Shown in pieces: positions 11,189-22,900 of a stretch of 64,000 nt of DNA. How positions within the stretch are numbered: the first letter of the stretch is position 1; each line of letters begins with the position of its first letter. The notes beneath the pieces were generated by a model, which searched no databases, was not told the origin of the DNA, and saw only the letters and a list, made by a program, of their open reading frames with translations. The stretch comes from Pterois miles. Lineage: Eukaryota > Chordata > Actinopteri > Perciformes > Scorpaenidae. Position numbers and translations under genes: made by a program. The stretch is from NCBI GenBank assembly GCA_947000775.1, contig CAMQGK010000634.1:21073501-21137500 (forward strand). The letters are read 5' to 3'.

Positions 11189-13816
11189 TATTTACATGAA
11201 TTTTTTTAAAGCCTTTTAGGTTTCATTTGTAAAGCAAATAAAGATCCGATCACTGGGAGACATAACAACATGTGTGAAAGAGGTGGAAAATGATGATGTG
11301 CAGACTTGGACACCGTGGCCTTCGTGGTCCACAACGGGAGCAAATCTTGACAGCGTGTACGGCCAGAGGGTGTCTAAGCCTGCCCGAGCATAAAAACCAG
11401 TGTCTATTAAATCACATCTGGTTGTGAGTAGCGTCAGGTACCCGGACCCCAATATACCTGCAGGTCTAGCTTCTAATACATCTACTTCCTGAAAATGTCC
11501 CCCTTTTACTGCTCGTATTACTATTCCTGCATGCACAGTTATTATGACCGAATACTGCTATCACTACATATTTTCATGAATGACTGAGTGCACTTTTACT
11601 TCTTCTACCACCTCTCCTTGCAAAGAATAAAAATTTTACAGTATCCAGCCTATGTGTCTGACTTGATTTTGTCTCAGCCTACACATCATTTTATAGAGAG
11701 ATATCTTTATTAGCCAATTTCCATAGAACTGGTCCAACGTTGGCATCTCATCATTCATTTTCTCTTTCCACGCTCGCTCTACATCATTACACTTGGATTT
11801 GGAGTGGTGCTCAATCAAGCCTCAGGATGTTAATAAAATATGCTGGTTACCGAGATGAGATGAATTATCGCAGGAGTCAAGTATAATTTCCAGCCCCACC
11901 AGGACGAGTGTGCGCGGCCCACTGTACGTCACACTCTGGGGGGCCGGGGTCGCTCTGTTGGCGTCCGCTGCCTATCAGGGTGGTCGCAGGGAGTCTGCGA
12001 TGGTGGCGATGTGAAGGGGAAGGCAGGCTTGGCACGGTGCACCGCACGATAAGGTTTCTGCACTGCCGTGGACAGCACTGGGGGATTGTGGGAGAGCGCT
12101 TATCAGTCTGTGTCAGGGTCTATCAGCATCTGTCCTGTTTACTCCTCAGGTGTGCTGGCTGACTGCTCTGTGAAAGCTCCTTCATATCAGCCAGCTGAGA
12201 GCAAACCGGGAGCGCAAATAGAAACCCACCCACTGCGGCTGCAGACCCTTCATATTACTTCCTCTCTTTCTATATATAAACCTCTTTTTCACAGTTTATA
12301 GTTACATTCCCCGCTTCTCGCCGTCTCATCCACATCGTTTTCACTGAGTAACCCCTCCACCACTCTCTATTCACCTGTCTTGGAGTGGATATGGGGTGAA
12401 TCATCCCTTAACAGGATATCAACACACCAAACTAAAAAAAAAAAAGCCTTGATGTACTCCAGCACATGCTGCCTTTTTTCCAGTCAAGTGGCGCAGCTTT
12501 ATCACCATTAGGTCTATTTCATCTAGAGCTAAAAATGTGGGTTCCAAAGAGGCCAAGGTCCATGCAGAGAAAGTGAGAGAGCAAGGTAGAAAGAGGGACG
12601 ACATGAATGAATATAAATTTAGCTAATTAATCGTTGCATGCAGGATCTGCGTGTGCAAGAGAGACACAGAGAGAGGGGAGAGGAAAAGTTCAAGCAAGAG
12701 CAAACGAGAGATTTGAGAGAGACTGTCAAAATGTCACAGGTGGAAATGTCAGCGGCGAGGTGGAGAGGAGTCAAACTGAGCGAGAGCAGGAGGTTGGAAC
12801 CATAATTAGTGTCTGTGAGTCACGGCGAGCGGCCCTGCGTGATGTCGCCGACTCCCCGTCCTCTGTATGAACCGCTGCGGACACGCGTATGGACAAGCAC
12901 GTCCTGACCTCTGACCTTTGAGAACATGTTATACTCCCTTCTGTTTTACTGCTGCACAGTCTCCAGGCCCCAGCTCTGGCTGTACCGGCTGTAATGACCC
13001 CATCACTATTTGCAGGGTCACACTCGCGCCCGCTGTGACCATCGATGTGTGTGTGCGCCTCCTTTTCGAGCGCGCATCCCTTTTATCTCCAGCAGAGCAC
13101 GAACAGCTGCTGCTGCATGAGTGACAGTAAAACCAAACTGCTGTAGCAAATACCGTCTGCCTGGCCATCTTGCCAGGAAATCAATGTAACATTGGAGCAA
13201 ATCAGAGCAACATATGAGAGGTGGCCTCCGTGCATTCCCTTTCTGCGAGGCAGACGACCGTGGTGCGTGTCATGCTGTTTTCCCCTCGGCGTGGTATCGC
13301 AGCGAGACAGGCAGCCAACCACTGTGAAGGAGTGTGCTTGGGAATGACAAACACCCACTTGATCTCGTGAACCTGCATAACAAATGGTTCTCAGAGCAAC
13401 GGACATGGCCAGCGCCAGGAGAGATAGAAAGGTTGAGGAATTCAGACAGCTCATACAAACAAAACAGAGCGGAAGACACAAAATTTGACAGAAATAATCC
13501 AGGTCTGGTGTCATTCAGGTGTAACGAGTTTATTTGTATAGAACATCTCAAACAAGGCCATTCATCAGGCATAGACACAAATTTAACTGAAAACTTAAAT
13601 ATAGCTTCTAGTAGAGTACAATAGAGACACAAATAAAAAAATCAAAGGAATCTAAATATGAGCATAGATCACAGATATTCTGGAGGTTTATCTCACTGGA
13701 AGTAAAGATTCACGCAGGGTTAAATACCAGAAACTGTGTAAGTGCTACCTAGCTAATGGGGCTAACTGACAAAAGTAACATTAGCTTGCTAACACAATTA
13801 GACTGAAGGATAATAT
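11189..13816. other. no recognisable gene
   Basis: The 12640-12740 stretch is purine-rich (GAGAGA words). Overlapping frames on both strands at 12918-13632 are not convincing as exons. The string GTTTATTTGTATAGAACAT at about 13529 resembles a word common in fish LINE tails but is too short to call. Confidence 0.45.
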
Positions 13817-14334
13817 GGAAGTTTTTATTGGACTTGGCCACAGAAGACAATCCACAAATGTGTACCATGATTTCCAAATATTTCACAATTCACAAACGTG
13901 TGTTTTTGTATCCACAGAAATAAAGTGTGATTTGCAAATACGTATAACTTATTTTGTAAATACGTACTATAAGGTTTACATGTAAAATGATATATACGTA
14001 TTTGTGCAACAATTTGTACATGTGGAATGATATTTGCACATTTGGAGGAAAGCTGCAAATGTCACATGGCCCATAAATGCACAGGAGGTGATCTGCAAAT
14101 GCCCAAATATCAGTCCACGTGTACAAATTGATGCACAAATGTGTGTATATCATTTTACATGTAAACCTTAAAATATGTATTTACAGAGTAAATTATGCGG
14201 ATTTGCAAATCACTCTTTATTTTTGTGGATACAAAAATACATGTTTGTGAATAGTGAAATATTGAGAAATCATAGTACACATCTGTGGATTATCTTCTGT
14301 GGATTACAACTAATAAAGTCTAATAAAAACTTCC
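13817..14334. mobile_element. 0.5-kb foldback element
   Basis: GGAAGTTTTTATTGGACTT at 13817 and AGTCTAATAAAAACTTCC ending at 14334 are inverted. The arms continue through GAAGACAATCCACA/TGTGGATTATCTTC, ATTTCAC, GTATCCACA/TGTGGATAC, GTGATTTGCAAAT/ATTTGCAAATCAC and TTTACATGTAAA to a centre near 14075. The whole element is nearly a palindrome with about 250-bp arms. There is no coding capacity, and no clear target duplication. Confidence 0.85.
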
Positions 14335-15208
14335 AAAGAATAAAGTAGTGGGATATGGTTGACACATGTGACCCAGTCGGCGACCTCTGGGTCTGAAACC
14401 AAAGTGCTTAAACCGACACTCTTTCTAACAGCCAGTAGCGGGCGTCAAAACTACTACTAAACATCAAAACTACTAATAAAAAATATACAATAAAATCTAT
14501 AAAACAAAATCATATCTACATTTACAAAGGATTGGCAGGTAGGTTTAACATAGTGCTTCATTTTGGAAAGTTCGCTGATGTAGCTGGTAATGTTGCCGGG
14601 ATCTTCTGTTCACACAGATTGCGTATGACTGGATGGAGCTGCAGATTTTTCCTTGCAAATGATTTTCATGTTACTAAAGAGTAAACAGGCCTGAGAGGTC
14701 TGGTGGGGGTGTAACACAAAAGCAGATTAGAAAGCTGTTCCAAAATTTCCAGATGCAACATTTGACGCAGGAGTGAAATGATAGAAAACATGGTGTAAAT
14801 ACACAGGTTTCTGTGGCAGTTGTTCCACAAGTGTCTGGCACACGGCGTGCCAGGATCCGCTGATTGTGTTAGTAATACGCCATGTTAAACAGATGGGACA
14901 AAATGGAGGGAACATCACCAGGCTTGTGTGTCTGACCCGGTGATGTATTTCAACAGTAAAAGCCGTCAGGGAGCCCGAGCAGAAATAACATCCAACATGG
15001 TGCTGGAAATAAGCAGGCTCTTCTGTCTGCCTGGTGCACTTCTCACAGTGTTCAGCCTCTCATGAAATTATTAAGTCCAGAAATCCGGTACTATTGGGAT
15101 TTCTCCTGATCAGTCTAGCAAAACATGGTGTATGTAGATGGTCTCCAAGCTCATCTGTCATTTAAAGAAGACACTGTGTGATTCCACCTGGCTGGGAAGT
15201 GCATACTC
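14335..15208. other. no recognisable gene
   Basis: Unique-looking DNA between two foldback elements. Nothing supportable was found. Confidence 0.4.
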
Positions 15209-15306
15209 AGGTGACCAGATCCCAACAAAGCAGAGTATGTTTGTGGGACACGTTACCAATGCTGACGGGTTGTCAATTTTAATATAATGTCCATCTAACT
15301 TAAATA

Positions 15307-15896
15307 CCATATTTTTCGCACTATACGGTGCACTTAAAATCCTTTAATTTTCTCAAAAAATCGACAGTGCGCCTTATAATCCAGTGCGCCTTATGTATCA
15401 ATTCTGGTTTTGCTTACTGACCTCGAACCAATTTTATGTGGCACAAGGCACTCAAAAATCTGTCAAAATGTTTTATTATGACTTTGGTAAGCTACGAAGC
15501 CGCACAGCTGGATGGATTGTCGAAGATTTACGTTAAGAGACCAAATGGCTTTTTCCACAAATCTCCGTCCCTATTGATCTGCGACTCCATGCTGCCCATT
15601 TCACCGACACTGTCAAAATCCAAGTGAAGAAAACTAATTCGGAGCTAATCTGGGTGGATTAACTAAAGAACTCCAACCGCTAGATACTGGTGTAAACAGG
15701 TCGTTCAAAGTTAAATTGCGAGCTGCGTGGGAGTGTTGGATGACAGAAGGCGAACACACATTCACCAAGACAGGGAGGCAACGCCGGGCGAGTTACTCCA
15801 CTATCACGAGACGAGAGCGCCTTATGTATGAAAACAGACACGTTCATTGATAGTGCGCCTTATAATCCGGTGCGCCTTATATCACGAAAAATACGG
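15307..15896. mobile_element. pogo-like (Tc1/mariner superfamily) MITE nested in the foldback arm
   Basis: The ends CCATATTTTTCGCACTATAC and the inverted form of CCGTATTTTTCGTGATATAA are flanked by TA at 15305-15306 and 15897-15898. Subterminal GTGCGCCTTATAATCC boxes occur inside both ends. The interior keeps a decayed coding stretch (see 15738-15815). Removing 15307-15896 and one TA restores pairing of the left foldback arm with the right arm, so this insertion is younger than the foldback. Confidence 0.85.
15738..15815 (+). pseudogene. remnant of pogo-like transposase N-terminal region
   Basis: One plus-strand frame reads MTEGEHTFTKTGRQRRASYS, which I recognise as similar to the segment before the helix-turn-helix in fish pogo/POGK-like transposase proteins. 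It runs directly into the right-end sequence, so the rest of the transposase, including the DDE domain, is deleted. Upstream, 15436-15627 keeps an open frame of 63 codons with LVSYEAAQLDG, probably another piece of the same source. It is non-functional. Confidence 0.6.
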
Positions 15897-17325
15897 TAAT
15901 AAACTTTTCTATTCTGCCCCTTATCTTGTAACATTTCTATGCTTTACCTGAATGTATCACACAAACTGTGTCGCTTCATGTTGTATTTCAGTGTAGTGTA
16001 AAATTGAAAAATGACTGGCAAATTTCACAAAGATTGCCTTTTTTTGCTTTGTGGTAGTTTCCATCATATTCTGCCTAAATCTTAAAAATAGCTTGTGACT
16101 TTGCGGTGAATTTTTCCGCATTGGGCATAGCGTAGCAAAGACAGGTGAAATGTTAACCGGCGCTTGACCCATGTGTGCGTAGTGTTACAGCAAACACAGC
16201 CCCGTGGTGACAGCCCTCCCTGCTTTCTTCATGGCTACTGGATAAAAGCCAGACTTTTAAAAAGCGTTTGTCCTGCAGTGGTTTGACTTTTAAAAAATAG
16301 AGCCAGTGAGAATGTGGGACATCATCTCAACATGTGGGACGTGGGACAAGGGATAAAAACGCTGTCCCTTGTAAAATGGGACATCATGGAGGCCCTCTGA
16401 CTTTTTAAGACTTTTGATTATCTTGTATTACGGTACATATATTTTTAGTGCTTTATAATTAGTTCGGATGTGGCTTTTCTGTTATATCCTTGTTTCCCGT
16501 TTTACTTTGTAAGCCACTCTCTTGTTTGGTTTTAGGTCCTACATTTGAGTGCATTCACCTCACCTGTTCTCACTTTCCCAGGTAGTCAGTCACTATTTAA
16601 TACCACCCCACTTCCTTTGCTTTTTGTTGGTTTGTCTTTCGTCATGCACAGGGTGCCCAGGTGTCCACTTTATGAGGGACTGCACAGCATTAGTATCCCT
16701 TCTCCCGCCTCCCACATATTAAGAGAATGTCCCACATTGTCATTGGCTCTAGTTTTTAAAAGTCAAATCACTGCAAGACAGCCACTTTTTAAAAAAATCT
16801 GGCTTTTATCCAGTGGCTGAGAAGAAAGCAGGGAAGGCTGTCACCACAGGGCTGTGTTTGCTGTCAGACTCCGCACACGTGGGTCAAGTGCAGGTTAACA
16901 TTTCACCGTCTTTGCTACGCTATGCCCAACGGGGAAAATTGAGTCATGACAAAGTCACACACTATGCAGATTTATATGGAATATGATGGAGGGAAGGGAA
17001 GAGCAGCTACAACAAAAGCAGTGAAACTACTTATAAGTATTTATTTGCCGCTGGAAGGGGATTCTCAGAGTTTTTGTTAACAAAATTAGTTGTTTTTCAA
17101 TGGGGGTAATATGACATGAAGCAATGAGTCTCACAAGAAACGTGCTTCTCAAAAAGAGATATGCTGATCAATGGATGTATTCCCGTAAAGCATAGAGATG
17201 TTACAAGATAAGGGGTGGAATAGAAATGTGTATCTGAGTCTCAGCCTTGGTAACATGTCCCACATTGTCCCACACAAACATGCTCTTTGTCCCACATTGG
17301 TTTTTGTTGGGATCTGATCAACCTA

Positions 17326-18709
17326 GTCATGCATGGAGTTGTGTTTGCCATATACGTGCCTACATCTTGTACTCTTAGTCTTTTTGTTAATTTAATATCT
17401 TTGCTGAATCTGTCTCTGCGCCGTGACATTTTCTGCATCCATGTACTCTCGGCCCTGCCCTGTGTATGCCCACCCCCCGTGCAAACGGCAACAGAAACAA
17501 ATGGACAAAGCTTACTCCGTGCTTTTAATGAATGTTGCACTGGGGCATGGCTGTCATAGCAAATCACAGTTACACCCAGCATGCTTCTATCCTCCCTGCT
17601 CAAAGAACAGCGAGAGCTCCCTCCATACGCTATCTCAAGCTCCACAGTGCGGGAAACCAAATAGGGCATTTTCAATGAATACACAGTGTGTTCTTCATTA
17701 TGTATCTGGTACGCGCCATTTAGTGGCCTCATTTAGAGGAACTGATGTTATGTTACTGTGTGTGCAATGTATGGCAATGAGAAACCGAGGGAGAAGATGT
17801 GTCCCCCACTGTGGAGTGTACAGTCTAACGAATGCTGTCTGGGCAAACCTACAAATACATATGCTGACATTCTGCTGTCTTTTTATTAATTCATAAATGT
17901 CAGTGAGGATCACCATGGGGCAATGACATAAGGTTCAGGGAATCTTATTTATGAAAGTCATTTAAAGGGAAGCATTCCATGTAGGGCTCATTTCCCCTCT
18001 CTGCTCTACGTCTCTCTGATCATCCCAGTTTGTCCTCACCTCTCTCTCTCTCTGCTCCAGTCTTTCCATATCAATCACTGTTTTATAAACACTTCATCCA
18101 AGCCACTCCGGGGCAAAATAGCAACACAGAACCTCCTCCGCAGAGGCTACGGTTTGATCTCTGACATACAGTAGATCCAAAACCCAATGGGTGAGTCTTG
18201 TGTTAATCCGTCTCCCATGGAGACGTGTAGCTGAGGTGAGGACTTTTGTCCACTTCCCGATCATATGCCATTGTATAAAATGAAATCAGCGATACCTGAA
18301 CAATGGGAGTATAAAACTATGTATTAAATTTTATTAATAAAATATCTAACATAAAACAGAACAGACACTTTATATGATGACCCCCTTATAGCTTTCAACC
18401 AGCTGTATTTATGACTGCAATATGGCATCCCATAGTGAAAAGTGAGGATTTTGGGGCCTTGGGGGAGATGCCCGTTTTTCTCATAAGGCAGGTTGAAAAA
18501 CCATCCTTGTGTTCCCTACACAGCAACCCTCAAGTCACCGTTTGTATTTCAGTTACTAATAATTTTCAACAGCATTCAGAGACCAGACCAGATATCTGGT
18601 CCATGTACAACCGTCCACCCTCACATCAAGGGGTCAATCTCCCAAAATGGGCAGTAGATTTTTCCTTCACATACATTCACATTATTTTAGTTATTATTTC
18701 TTTCTCTTC
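17326..18709. other. no recognisable gene
   Basis: Includes a short CT-rich stretch at about 18038-18055. Frames at 17241-17896 overlap on both strands and are not supported. Confidence 0.4.
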
Positions 18710-19429
18710 TTAAAGCTGAAGTAGGGAGAATTGGAGCAAACATGATTTTGACATTGATGATTGACATTTTAAAAAGTTATTTTTGAGAAAACTATATCTT
18801 GACAGTAGTGCATTAGACATGTTCCTCTGTGTCCTCCAGGGCTCCTAATGGCATCTGCAAGATTTCACAGACCAGAGGAAAACAACCGAAGTTTGTGACC
18901 TGGCAGCCATGTTGAAATCAGTTGAGGAAACACCAAGCACCGCCCATCGGCCGGAGCAAACATTCTCATTTAACAGCTAAACAGAAACAAAAGATGTTTC
19001 TGAAAACACTTTACACAAGAAATAGGCATTACAGTGACAGAATGTTAATTCATATTATTACACGGCCGTGAATACTCAATTCTGATTGGTTAATCATGGC
19101 GTTGTGTGGTCTGCTGTTTCTTTATAGCAAACCATTGCTATGGATACGCCTCCGAGGTCAGACTTTGGCAGACCGTTTTTGTGTCAGATTATTGATTTTG
19201 TAAGTAAGTAGCTGTGTAATAAGCAGGATAATGTACAGCTTGTGGGTCACTGATGTGAAAGAAACCCCTTCAGGGTGATGAGAGACATTGACAATTTTTC
19301 AAAGCCTGAAAACAGAGCCATGAGGAGGTGCAGAAGTCTAGTTTTCTCTCAGAATTACAATATGATGAAAGGTTATTATGATTTTTTTGCCGATTGATGC
19401 CAAAAATATTCTCCCTACTGCAGGTTTAA
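18710..19429 (+). mobile_element. TTAA-flanked MITE, family 1, plus orientation
   Basis: TTAAAGCTGAAGTAGGGAGAA at 18710 is inverted to TTCTCCCTACTGCAGGTTTAA ending at 19429, with TTAA at both ends. It is homologous, in opposite orientation, to 4063-4696. Shared interior words include GATGTTTCTGAAAACA, GAAATAGGCATTACAGT and CATGAGGAGGTGCAGAAGTC. No coding capacity. Confidence 0.85.
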
Positions 19430-19549
19430 TACCTACATGAAGGGTATCCACCTATTCATTGGTCAAATGTGACCGACACAGTGAATGGCAGGTAATTTGT
19501 GTTGGGATTCTTACTTGACAAATTACTGATGTGGCAGATTTGCACCAGA

Positions 19550-20035
19550 TTAAAGGAGACTGTTATGCTTTTCTGTTTTGTCCCTTTCTTTGAGTGTGTT
19601 ATAAGTGTGTTATTTAGTTTTATGTGCATGTAAAAGGTCTGCAAAGTTACAAAGCCCAAAGGCCAAGCCAAAGGCAGTTATTGTCGCCCCACACAAACAC
19701 TGCTCCTGAACTGCCTGACATGCTTCGTTTGAAGTCCCGCCTTTTCTTTCGTAATGTGGTGATGTCATCAAGTAACACATTTGACTAGTTTGGCACACCC
19801 TCAAAAAGAGTTTGAAGGGTTTTGTTCAGTTGACCAATCACAACAGAGTGGGCCAGCAGCTGACCAATGAGAGCAGACTGGGCTTTTCAAGGGGCGGGGC
19901 AAGAAAAGAGGTGCTGCAGCACAGCTGGTACAAGTAAAGTGTTGTGTTTTGAAAAATAAAGCATGTAAACATGTTGTAGTAGAAACCCCAAATACAAGTA
20001 TGCACCCAAAAATAAGTGTAATAGGTCCTCTTTAA
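19550..20035 (+). mobile_element. TTAA-flanked MITE, family 3, copy 1
   Basis: Begins TTAAAGGAGACTGTTATGCTT and ends GTAATAGGTCCTCTTTAA. Interior landmarks are AAAGCCCAAAGGCC, CTCCTGAACTGC, GTGATGTCATCAAGTAACACA, GTTGACCAATCACAACAGAG and AGAGGTGCTGCAGCACAGC. The same order is seen at 39124-39686. There is no transposase. The CCAATCA boxes and GGGGCGGGGC are part of the repeat and not evidence of a local promoter. Confidence 0.85.
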
Positions 20036-21889
20036 GATCACATTGACCTCTGTTGACCTCCATTGACCTGACATTGATTGTTACCAACCACTAGAGGTCC
20101 CCAGGTAATAGACTACTATTCCTGTGTGAATAGGGCTGAAGGTGCCATGCCAACTAATTTGATGACATTTTTCTGTGTATCTTCAGCTTTTATTTTTGTC
20201 TTCATTTACAGTCCCACAATGTTCAAAAGAAGGAAAATCCAGCAGCATTATTATTTTATTTTTACTACAGACATGAAGAATTTAACATCCATCTCTGGTA
20301 GGCCATAACTTTATTATTTCTATTTCTAATACTGACATGGCTGACTGGCTCCTCACACCTTTTGGGTTCACTTTTTTCATCGATTCAAGCTTTCATGTGC
20401 TCAAACTGGGCAAAGTTTCTCGCCTTTAATGACTTGTGAGGGCAGTTTGACTTACTCCTTTGCAGAAGACCACAGGGGAGCGAATCTATTCCCCCAGGGT
20501 CTCCCCAGCTCAATATCCTCTTAATATGATACATTAAGGAGACCTTTCAAAGGCTTTTATGTTCTCTGCAATGTTTTTTCCCTTCGGTCAAATGTTCAGT
20601 GTATGTTTCCCTGGGAGATAGGTGTTGAAATCGCCCACCTACAGCTGTCCATTAGCTTCTGCTCATGCCTGTCTGCACACATCCCAGGAGCGGTTTGCTA
20701 AATGTTTCATACAGGCTAAATGTGCACATTATACATGTAAGGAAATATATGATATCTTTAACTACCTCTATTAGTAAAACATGAATAATTCAGACCTGAG
20801 CGTGTTATTTATAATCAAGATTAGGGCGACAACATGGAGTTTATGATTTATGAGTGCTGGGGTCAGGGGTACGCTGTCATTGCATCGCTCTTCACCTCAG
20901 CTGTAACCGCTTAATTATGTTCATGACACGTGCCGCACATGAGCTGGGCCCGACCGGCCGGCTTCATCTTAGGGGAGGTCGCAACTTCATTACGCTGTAA
21001 GAGATCAGTGCGAGAGCCCGCTCAAACAAGCTAAGACCAATTATTTAGATTAATTCGATACACCCATCCCAGCCTGATTCTGCTTGGAGCATCTGCTTAG
21101 GCTCGAGGAAATGATGATGTACGAGGCCTAATTTAGAGAGAGAGAGAAATCACCGTGGTCAATTGTGGCCAAATGGAATTCAGATGAACTGAACTTATTA
21201 AGAGGTAAAGGGGATGGGAATGCATAGGTAAGAGGTTTATCAGTGTTAATAAATGCTACGGCCACCTCCTCTGAAAACTCCATCAGAGGGGAGCTTTCAA
21301 TCGTCCAAATGAACTTCCTCACAGGCACAGACACCCTGTGTGCCTCCGAATGATGGATATATTACATCTGCTCATTTCGGGGAGTTAGTGCAGCTTTTAT
21401 GAGCGTATTTCTCAGTAGCTGATAGGGAACATGTTGGATAGGTGTCCTCTTTCGACGCCGGTGTTATGCCGTATTAGCAGTGATGCTTCTGAATAGGTTT
21501 CAATGAAGCATCCCCGTCGACTTTGTCTGCGCGAAGCGTCGTGGAAATGGGGAAGAGGCACAAAACTGCAGCCGACAGTGGGCCCGAATGTCATTATTAC
21601 TTATGAATTACACCAGAGCTCATTTTAGCAGCAATGCAATCTTAAATGGGGTTATGAGAACACCATCACCACTGTGTATCACTGAGCTTTATAAAATAAT
21701 GGATTTAAATGGAAAGTCACTGCCAGCCGTAATGAAGCATGAAAAGCATTCCCAGTTTACACAGAGAGGGTGAGTGAGAGGGAGGGCTGAAATGATGAAC
21801 GAGGAAGGTGTCTGTTGTCGTATGCTTGTGAAATGGAGGGCCGTTGAAGGGAAGATGTCTGATTTTTCCTCATTCTATTAGTAGGATTA
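20036..21889. other. single-copy-looking region, possible conserved non-coding DNA
   Basis: No repeat motif, gene or simple sequence was recognised. The part from about 20700 to 21770 mixes TAAT-core words (CAATTATTTAGATTAATTCG near 21039, GCTTAATTATGTT near 20909, TTATTACTTATGAATTACA near 21594) with GC-richer blocks. That is the look of developmental enhancers, but conservation cannot be tested here. Confidence 0.3.
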
Positions 21890-22668
21890 TCAAAGGAACA
21901 GCGCGTAACATTTAGGGGGATCTATTGGCAGAAATGTAATAAGAAATGATAATTATGCGATATTTACTTTAGTGTATGCTTGCTTGAGGTCTTTGTACAC
22001 CAAGTCCGTACATTTTACATTTTTTTTAATAATTAATTTGATTAAAATTGCTTTGCCCATCTTGCACACTAAGTTGGATGCATTTTATTACTATATTCGC
22101 AATAAAAGACAAAACTGAATTAATTTAGTGAGAGCAATGGACAGCACTAGTTCCCCTAGTACCTTTAAATTCTACATCTCAGTATTCTTTACTTTATTTG
22201 TTGTAAAGTGTTTTGTGCTGGGAGACAAAGTGACTCTTGTCATTTTGGACAGACATGGCTCTGAAGGGGTCAAACAATCCTCTTTTGCCTTTTAACAGAT
22301 GCAAAAAACACAAAAAACTGAACCGACAACTTTTGTAATGGATTAAAGTTTCATTGTTACAGCATGAGGTTGTATTTGCCTTTAAACATGCAACAGTTTT
22401 GGACAGAAAGACTTCGTGTTCAAAGGCCTTTAGAATGAGCTGTTTCGATCTACATAGTGAGCGGGTCCTCTTCACAGAGCCGGTAGCCATGTTTCTACAG
22501 TAACCCAGAATGGACAAACCACACTCTGGCTCTAGAGAGGACCATTCATGTTTTCATGTTTTTGCGTTGGCCGAATGTGATTGGCACACGGGAGAAGCTT
22601 CAGTTGGTTTCAGTCTGCAACCTCACTGCTAGATAGCGCCAGATCTTACACAAAGTGAGGGTTGTTAT
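21890..22668 (+). mobile_element. TTAA-type MITE, family 4
   Basis: The left end TCAAAGGAACAGCGCGTAACA, followed by TTTAGGGGGATCTATTGGCA, and the interior GAATGAGCTGTTTCGATCTACATAG, TGTTTCTACAGTAACCCAGA and TGGCTCTAGAGAGGACCATTC match a very common percomorph MITE. The right end is decayed (AGATCTTACACAAAGTGAGG). TTAA is mutated at the left and not clear at the right. Confidence 0.75.
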
Positions 22669-22675
22669 TTAGTAA

Positions 22676-22900
22676 AATGCCCAAAATACCAGGCTGTCCT
22701 ACTACATCCGGTCGCAATTTGCCGTATGCAAGCCAGCATGCTTTTCTGGCTTTTCTGACCAACAATCCTCTGGCCAGCAGATATATGAGCAAGAGGATCA
22801 ATGTTCAAGTCACAATGTCATGACAAAGTAGTATGTCCTAATTGTATGCATACTGCATGCAACAGTATGTACTTTGTAAGGGCAGCTACAGTATATAGGC
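22676..22900. repeat. partial copy of a GTATGT/ACATAC-ended repeat, copy 1
   Basis: Shares CCAAAATACCAGG, GGTCGCAATTTGC, TGCAAGCCAGCATG, TTTTCTGGC, CATGACAAAGTAGTATGTCC and CAACAGTATGTACTTTGTA with the fuller copy at 42020-42475. It abuts the preceding MITE. Confidence 0.7.

Larger units (their letters stand above)
15209..17325. mobile_element. 2.1-kb foldback element, GTGGGAC family, with nested MITE
   Basis: The left end AGGTGACCAGATCCCAACAAA is inverted to the right end TTGTTGGGATCTGATCAACCT. The left arm is 15209-15306 plus 15899-16390, and the right arm is about 16640-17325. The arms share GTGGGACA words, CTTATCTTGTAACAT, TATGCTTTAC, the GCTTCATG/CATGAAGC box, GTTAAC next to a TTGACCCA/TGGGTCAA box, and CTGCAGTGGTTTGACTTTTAAAA. 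The 250-bp centre (16391-16640) is unmatched. No transposase. The arm is repeated at 3047-3710. Confidence 0.85.

Noticed and set aside
19815..19905. CCAAT boxes and a GC box as a gene promoter
   Set aside because: They belong to the TTAA MITE and recur in its other copy at 39.4 kb; no transcript evidence.
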